From assembly GCA_030704615.1 (NCBI GenBank), contig CM060731.1, positions 24,180,001 through 24,244,000 of the forward strand: a stretch of DNA of 64,000 nucleotides, written 5' to 3'. The stretch is from Takakia lepidozioides (lineage: Eukaryota > Streptophyta > Takakiopsida > Takakiales > Takakiaceae). A model generated the notes under the pieces. The model was not told where the DNA came from. It did not search any database and saw only the letters and a list, made by a program, of their open reading frames with translations. Of this stretch, positions 59,283-64,000 are shown in pieces. Made by a program: the position numbers and the translations under genes. Position 1 is the stretch's first letter. Every line of letters begins with the position of its first letter.

Positions 59283-59432
59283 CTACCTTTGTCCAAGGCA
59301 TTGTGGACACAACCATTCTCCACTATGAACCTCCTCAAGTGGCGGTATCAAGCATCCCATGTGCTACCCCCTTGAGCATTTGTTACACACCAACATGGTC
59401 GCGGCACCACCAGCATGCCCATATAGCATGCA
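59283..59432 (-). pseudogene. PHD finger at the C-terminus of the gypsy polyprotein
   Basis: Fifty codons include CMLYGH, TMLVCNKCSRG, HMGCLIPPLEEVHSGEWLCP and QC. This is the C4HC3 pattern of a PHD finger (paired C-x2-C, C-x2-C, H-x2-C, C-x2-C with the PPL and xGxWxCPxC hallmarks). PHD fingers read histone H3 tails. Two defects are visible: the second cysteine of the first pair is tyrosine, and a TAG stop lies between SRG and HMGC where a tryptophan or aromatic residue is usual. Position after integrase suggests a role in choosing the integration site. Confidence 0.75.
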
Positions 59433-60820
59433 ATGCAACCCTACAGGTACCATTGCAAGGTTGGGATCTATCCTCCCATCCACATGTGGAAGGTGACATG
59501 GCACACAATTGCGCACATGGTCCTTCCATACCATGCCATCTAGAATCAACATTCCTGAAGGCAACACCTCCCGGACCCTTAGAATCACACGACCTGCTGT
59601 GACATCCAAGGTCGTAGGCGCTGTCTGCTGCAGATACACATAGTTCCCAAGATGGAAATGCCGAACACCTGGCCGATATCCCCCTTCCCGTATAGTGGCG
59701 TACCTCAATGTGTCTCGGTGTTGGGCAATAGCAAGGTTCTCAAAAGCCATAGGCATGACTCTCTTGAACAACTCTGCCCGTTGGGCACATTCTTGTGTCC
59801 ACACATCCGGATCATCAAGGTTGAGGACTACTGTAGTCTCCCTGCGAATAGATGCAGACAAATCTGGCTCTCGGCCAAAGAGAAAGAAATAAGGCGAGAA
59901 CGAGGCAAGTGATGCTTGCTTGCTAAACCTGTAACCCATGGCCAACCAAGGTAGCTGAAGGTCCTAATCTCCCAAGTGTCCATTCTGCAAGCCATACTTG
60001 CGCAAGCCTTGCTTGACTATTTGCACAACCCTCTCGGCCAAGCCATCAGCCTCGGGATGATCCCGAGAAGTAGTGCAGTGATTTATCAAGGCTTGGTCAC
60101 ACAAAGCCTGAAACTCCCCCAAGAACTCTCTCCCCTGGTCTGTGAGTACCTCGGCTGGAGCACCAAATTGGCTAAGCACTCGATCTAAGAATGCATACGC
60201 AGCCCCATCACTTGCCTAGTCAGGCAATGCCACCAGTTCAATCCATTTGGAGAATATTCCACTATCACCAACACATACTTGTTATGGCGAATCGTTAGTG
60301 GTAATGGGGCCTGCAAAGTCAAGACTCCAACGATAGCCCAAACCCATAATGGGTAAATGATGTAATTATGGAGTAGGTGCATTGAAAGAAGCCCGCACTC
60401 TATCATACACCATGCACCTTGTCACTAAGTGTTGCACATCCGTGTGCATGCCCCGCCACCAATACTGTCCTTGCAGCAAACTATGAGTGCGCCGCATCCC
60501 AAAATGTCCCAACTCCTCATGGGCATGGCGTACCAATCACGCTCATTGTGTTGGATGAGGCACAATCCTCACTCGTCCATCATCCCATACTCGGAGTAGG
60601 TGAGTCCCATCCCACTTGAATCTCTTGGCTCGTTGTAGGATCCGATCTCTCTCCTTAGCAGTCACACTGGCTGCTGTCTTTCTAGTACAAAGGTAGGCCA
60701 ACACTGCTGCATCTTCATGTACATCCTTAGTACCACCAAGCTCCTTACTGATCTTTGGATCGTCATGCACACTATCTCTATGACCAATTGCATGGGATGG
60801 ACCAGCTTGAGCTCCCATTG
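59433..60820 (-). pseudogene. Integrase of the gypsy element
   Basis: Pieces in order on the minus strand: an N-terminal part ending LLRVWDDGRVRIVPHP (about 60550); the catalytic core with TDQGREFLGEF and EADGLAERVVQ, which hold the second Asp and the Glu of the DDE triad (60179-59964); and the C-terminal part YRFSKQASLASFSPYFFLFG through RVREVLPSGMLILDGMVW (59945-59450). Stops and frame changes separate the pieces (for example near 60180 and 59960). Confidence 0.75.
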
Positions 60821-60979
60821 CTAGAATGCATAAAAAGGCAGATGCGTACTATCCTGGCACCATCTCCTCGTCCGTCTCACCATGCCAACGAGCTCTTGTA
60901 TCATCAAGCTCACTTGTGCATGGATTGCGACTCAATCCATCCGCATCCTGGTTGACTATTCCGGCTCGATGCACCACCT

Positions 60980-61530
60980 AGAAGTTGTACTCTTGAAGCA
61001 TAAGTGCCCACCGTGCAAGCTTCTATGTAAGCTTGTCTGACTCCATCAACCACTTCAATGGTTGGTGATTCGTGACAAGGGTGAAGAGATTGCCATAGAG
61101 GTAGCATTTAAAATGTGCCACTGCCCATACTGCAGCTAGACACTCCTCTTCATAGGAACTATACTTCGCCTCAACATCATTGTTCGAGCGGCTAGCATAT
61201 GCCACTACAAACTCTCTTCCCTCATCATCCACCTGTGTGAGCACTGCTCCAATCCCCAACATATTCCAATCCGTATGTAGCTAGAAAGACCGCCCCCGAA
61301 TAGGCCGCCTCAGAATAGGCGCAGAAGTCAATCGAGCCTTGAGTTCCTCAAAGGCTTCCTCCTGCTTTTCCTCCCACTGCCACTCCTGACCCACCTTGGT
61401 CAACTTGGTAAGAGCTTTTGCAATGCTGCTAAATCCCTTGACAAACCGTCGATAGTAGTTTGCCAACCCCATGAAAAGCACGAACTCTGCTAACATCGAT
61501 AGGGCGTGGAATGCGTGCAATGGCCTCCAT
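60980..61530 (-). pseudogene. Reverse-transcriptase connection and RNase H of the gypsy element
   Basis: LANYYRRFVKGFSSIAKALT and EAFEELKARLTSAPIL are typical of the gypsy connection region. LGIGAVLTQ, AYASR, YSSYEEECLAAVWAVAHFKC YLYG and TLVTNHQPLKWL form RNase H. The usual TDHQPL has Asn in place of the catalytic-site Asp. A frame change occurs near 61480 and a stop near 61280. Confidence 0.8.
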
Positions 61531-61780
61531 CTACTCCCCGCCTGACAACTCCACCAATCCAGCTTCGATCAACTCCATAGTCCGTGGCTAGATCAAAGAC
61601 CTCTTCATATCACTATACCTGTAGGTTCTTCGAAAAATTGGCGTGTCACTTGCCAAATCAATACGAATCTCCTGGCCCTTCAAACTCCCCAAATCCTTCA
61701 AAACGAAGGCAAAGCAATTTCTATAAGCCCTTAGAACTCGTTGGATCCTCCGCCTCTCTCCTCTGGTGACTGTAGGTCCA
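61530..61780 (-). pseudogene. N-terminal reverse-transcriptase segment, palm deleted
   Basis: The minus strand reads VLRAYRNCFAFVLKDLGSLK, then IDLASDTPIFRRTYRYSDMK, then IEAGLVELSGGE, which is the standard start of a gypsy reverse transcriptase. At about 61530 it jumps to AIARIPRPIDVSRVRAF, which in related elements lies after the palm and thumb. The stretch carrying the YxDD catalytic site, roughly 170 residues, is therefore missing. Confidence 0.75.
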
Positions 61781-62214
61781 ACATCTGGTTCCCAGTTGTC
61801 CTCAGTGACTGTAACCTTGGGTACACCAGGCTTGGAAGTAGGAGACGCATCCTTTGGTTGCTAGATAACAACCTTTTGGGTTTTATCTGCCCACCCTGAC
61901 CGTGGCGTAGCCTCCACTTGCTCCGCCTACCTTGAGAACATCCTCTGGGGAAGAAACATTCTCAACCTCTTCAAAAACATTGGTCACCTTGGCCTCCAAC
62001 TGATTCTCAATGTATGGCTCTCCCCACTCCTCATACTGCTGCTTGAGAGATCCAATGACTCTCTCTTTGCGCATCTCATCCCACATCTGCCATAGGTGTT
62101 TGCACCCCATGGTCCTGTGCTCGCCCCCACTCACTGCCTCCACCGTCCCGGTTGGCAGAGATGGTGTAATATCCAATGGAAGTGCAGACGTAGCCACCAA
62201 TGCTTGCAATCTCC

Positions 62215-64000
62215 GTTGCTCAGCCATGCACAAGCCAATAACCCATGTTGAGATCCATTGCCTGACCCAACACCTAGCGTCGTGATGCCTTTGACAGAGC
62301 TGGCACAGCTGTAGTGCCCATGGCAAACCCCATTGCCCGCTCTCGCTCATCCACACTAGGCTCCACCAATTGTTGTAGCGCATTGTCCCAAATCAACCCT
62401 GGACCATTGTCTCGAAAAGCATGAGACGAGAGAAAACTCATGAGTGTAGGCAAGGCCGCACGTGGTTGCCCCACTCGATTGACCTCCGCCAAAGGTGGAC
62501 GATCATCATGTCGCACTCTCTTTGGTTGCCTCTTTTGGTCCAAAATGCCCTCAACCGTGAGATTGGGTGGCCGTTGAATGGAATCGTATGCTCTCTTGAG
62601 CAGCTCTGGTGGTGCAAGATTGGTCCACCACAATTGAGATCGATGCGCTCGTGATCCCACCGCTGCTGCATCCAATAGCACCGTCGATCCAATCCAAGAC
62701 CGCACCTGATGCACACTGGCCATAACCCTGGCCCGAGAGTCCCTCATAAGATGAACATTCTCCAAGATATCATGCAAGTCATTCCCATGACCTGCGGGAG
62801 AGTGTCCTTGACAAGGCAATCCAGCTATCACCAAGTCAATGGCACCATGCCGGTCCAAATCATCCGCCCCCAATAAGGTAATGTTTGCTGGCAAGGCCTT
62901 TTGATACCCTTGAATTGCTGAGAGAGGGGTAGTTGCAGGATTGGGTGGATCAAAAGCGGCACATGTTGAGTCCATTGGAAGTCCATGGATTTTTTTTTTT
63001 TTGACTCTATTGCTTTCAGTTTATTTAAAAATATATATATAGTAATATACTTATAACATTTTTAGTAAAGAGTCCATCCTCAAAGATTGAAAACATTATT
63101 TACTAGATATTTTAATCTTTAATTTGAAAAAAAACATTTAGACATCAAAATCTAGAGTTTACAACCACTTGTCCATATACCACCTAGCACCTCTAGATTA
63201 TAGGTTTGTATGCATTTTTAGTAAAAGAAGACACCTCAAAAACCCAAAACATAAGATGCTATGGACTAGAGCAAATCAACCTGTTTTTAGGTGCAAAATA
63301 GTCCATAATTCTCAATTCCTAAGATAATTAGTCCACATAAAAGTGGATTTGGGTTGGATTTAAATATGGCACCCCTAGTGTGTTTTCCTTTGTGTCATTG
63401 TATGAGTGTACATGATGTTTTTTCAGTCCATAAGATTTTATGTGTAACATCTGCAGTCCACAATAATCAACTTTAAAAGTCCATGGTTCTTTGGTACATG
63501 ATTGTTTTTGCAATCTAACAATTGGTACACATATCTATTGTAGTTAGAAACCCTACACTATATAAATTTAGATGAAATATTGAGTTGTTGAACAAATATG
63601 GGTAAAACCATGTAGGGAGGTCACTGCAGAAACTGCCATGTTACACAAAAACTGAGACACCCAATCCTGCAAATATCCAGAGGCAACAACTCAGGATATC
63701 GGTGTGTGAGCAAGGCGATGTGATACATAGAAATACGCCGAGCTATCTGATCCTTCTCCATATACAAGTACTTGCGTACTTTAATCCCTGCTTGCAACAC
63801 TCCTGCAAGCCGAGTGCTCATGCCTCCAAACATGTCTAGCAAACAAATCCCTGAGTCAAGTGGTTGCCAGGTAATGGGCATTGTGTCCAAAGGAGCTAAC
63901 TGAGGAAGTCCGGGTGATGTCACTGAACTCCCCTCACTCACCAATGGATAGGCCTCCTGCCATGCTTGGTGCGCACACTCGCTTGCTACTCGATGCAAAT
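62215..64000 (-). pseudogene. Cytosine-5 DNA methyltransferase domain of the gypsy element (split)
   Basis: Conserved DNMT motifs appear in order on the minus strand. Motif I is LDMFGGMSTRLAGVLQAG, with the following acidic MEKD (63860-63750). After the insert come IQGYQKALPANITLLGADDL and motif IV DLVIAGLPCQGHSPAGHG with the catalytic Cys (about 62830). Motif VI is ILENVH (about 62760), motif VIII-like GSRAHRSQLWWTNL (about 62640), a motif IX/X region VDERERAMGFAMGTT (about 62330), and VLGQAMDLN after a frame change (about 62270). The enzyme would methylate cytosines in DNA. The reading is interrupted by the insert at 62933-63672 and by a stop near 62276. The N-terminus is outside the window. 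Confidence 0.82.
62933..63672. mobile_element. 740-bp AT-rich insert bounded by 15-bp inverted repeats, splitting the methyltransferase
   Basis: TTGCAGGATTGGGTG at 62933-62947 is matched by its exact reverse complement CACCCAATCCTGCAA at 63658-63672. Methyltransferase reading stops on one side and resumes on the other. The insert is strongly A/T-rich, has a T-run at its left, and carries at least seven copies of AGTCCA or AGTCCAT spaced along it. No coding capacity. No target duplication was found, so the class is unknown. A spliceable intron is unlikely because no GT-AG pair fits the boundaries. Confidence 0.6.

Larger units (their letters stand above)
58882..64000 (-). mobile_element. Ty3/gypsy retroelement with DNA methyltransferase and PHD finger (partial)
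   Basis: On the minus strand, the order from the right edge inwards is cytosine-5 methyltransferase (64000-62215, split by an insert), linker, N-terminal part of reverse transcriptase (about 61740-61536), reverse-transcriptase connection and RNase H (61530-60980), integrase (about 60820-59440), PHD finger (59432-59283), then a candidate terminal repeat (59275-58882). Order RNase H then integrase identifies Ty3/gypsy. The 5' end and 5' repeat lie outside the window. Multiple stops and frame changes show that it is inactive. Confidence 0.8.

Noticed and set aside
1-64000. CRISPR array, bacterial operon, viral genome or organellar genome segment
   Set aside because: No regularly spaced identical repeats with unique spacers, no polycistronic gene order, and eukaryotic introns in the main genes. 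The only organelle-like text is the short COX1-like piece.

Overview
The window looks like nuclear DNA of a seed-free land plant, most likely a fern. I infer this from a PLS-class PPR protein with a complete C-terminal DYW deaminase domain, from many broken paralogues of it, from host genes split by conventional GT-AG introns, and from a very high load of plant-type transposable elements (CACTA, hAT, Mutator-like, Ty1/copia, Ty3/gypsy and LINE-like). No bacterial operon, CRISPR array, rRNA gene or convincing tRNA gene was seen.

Three host genes look intact. An intronless PPR-DYW organellar RNA-editing factor lies at 4952-7312 (minus). A seven-exon amino-acid/GABA transporter of the AAAP family lies at 13611-17096 (plus). 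An eight-exon MATE efflux transporter lies at 28957-33422 (minus). Two related 5' exons of a sterol-carrier-protein-2-like gene sit at the left edge (1-54) and at 8920-9063 (both minus); the second carries a frame break. A cytochrome-oxidase-subunit-1-like fragment lies at 405-695.

The rest is mostly mobile DNA and its debris. At 10.0-11.4 kb there is a very GC-rich Mutator-like element with about 200-bp terminal inverted repeats and a perfect 9-bp target duplication. At 22.3 kb there is a five-unit minisatellite. At 24.1-27.0 kb a SWIM-domain gene and a beta-class SAM methyltransferase-like gene are arranged divergently. At 36.4-37.7 kb and 52.4-55.1 kb lie PPR pseudogenes, the first interrupted by a hAT miniature element with an 8-bp target duplication. 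A SET-domain gene lies directly upstream of a TNP2-type CACTA transposase at 43.0-49.1 kb. A second hAT miniature element at 55.8-56.3 kb sits in a LINE-like remnant.

Two observations stand out. First, a repeat family present three times (22.9, 41.7 and 57.7 kb) encodes a conserved uncharacterised domain. In two copies it follows a chromodomain; in the third it follows a YADD reverse-transcriptase motif. Second, the right end (58.9 kb to beyond 64 kb, minus) is a decayed Ty3/gypsy element. It encodes a cytosine-5 DNA methyltransferase upstream of its polymerase and a PHD finger after its integrase, so one retroelement carries both a DNA-methylation writer and a likely chromatin reader. With the chromodomain, SET and SWIM/methyltransferase units, at least four unrelated elements in 41 kb carry chromatin or DNA-modification domains. 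The gypsy copy is dead: its reverse-transcriptase palm is deleted, several key residues or codons are lost, and the methyltransferase is split by a 740-bp insert.
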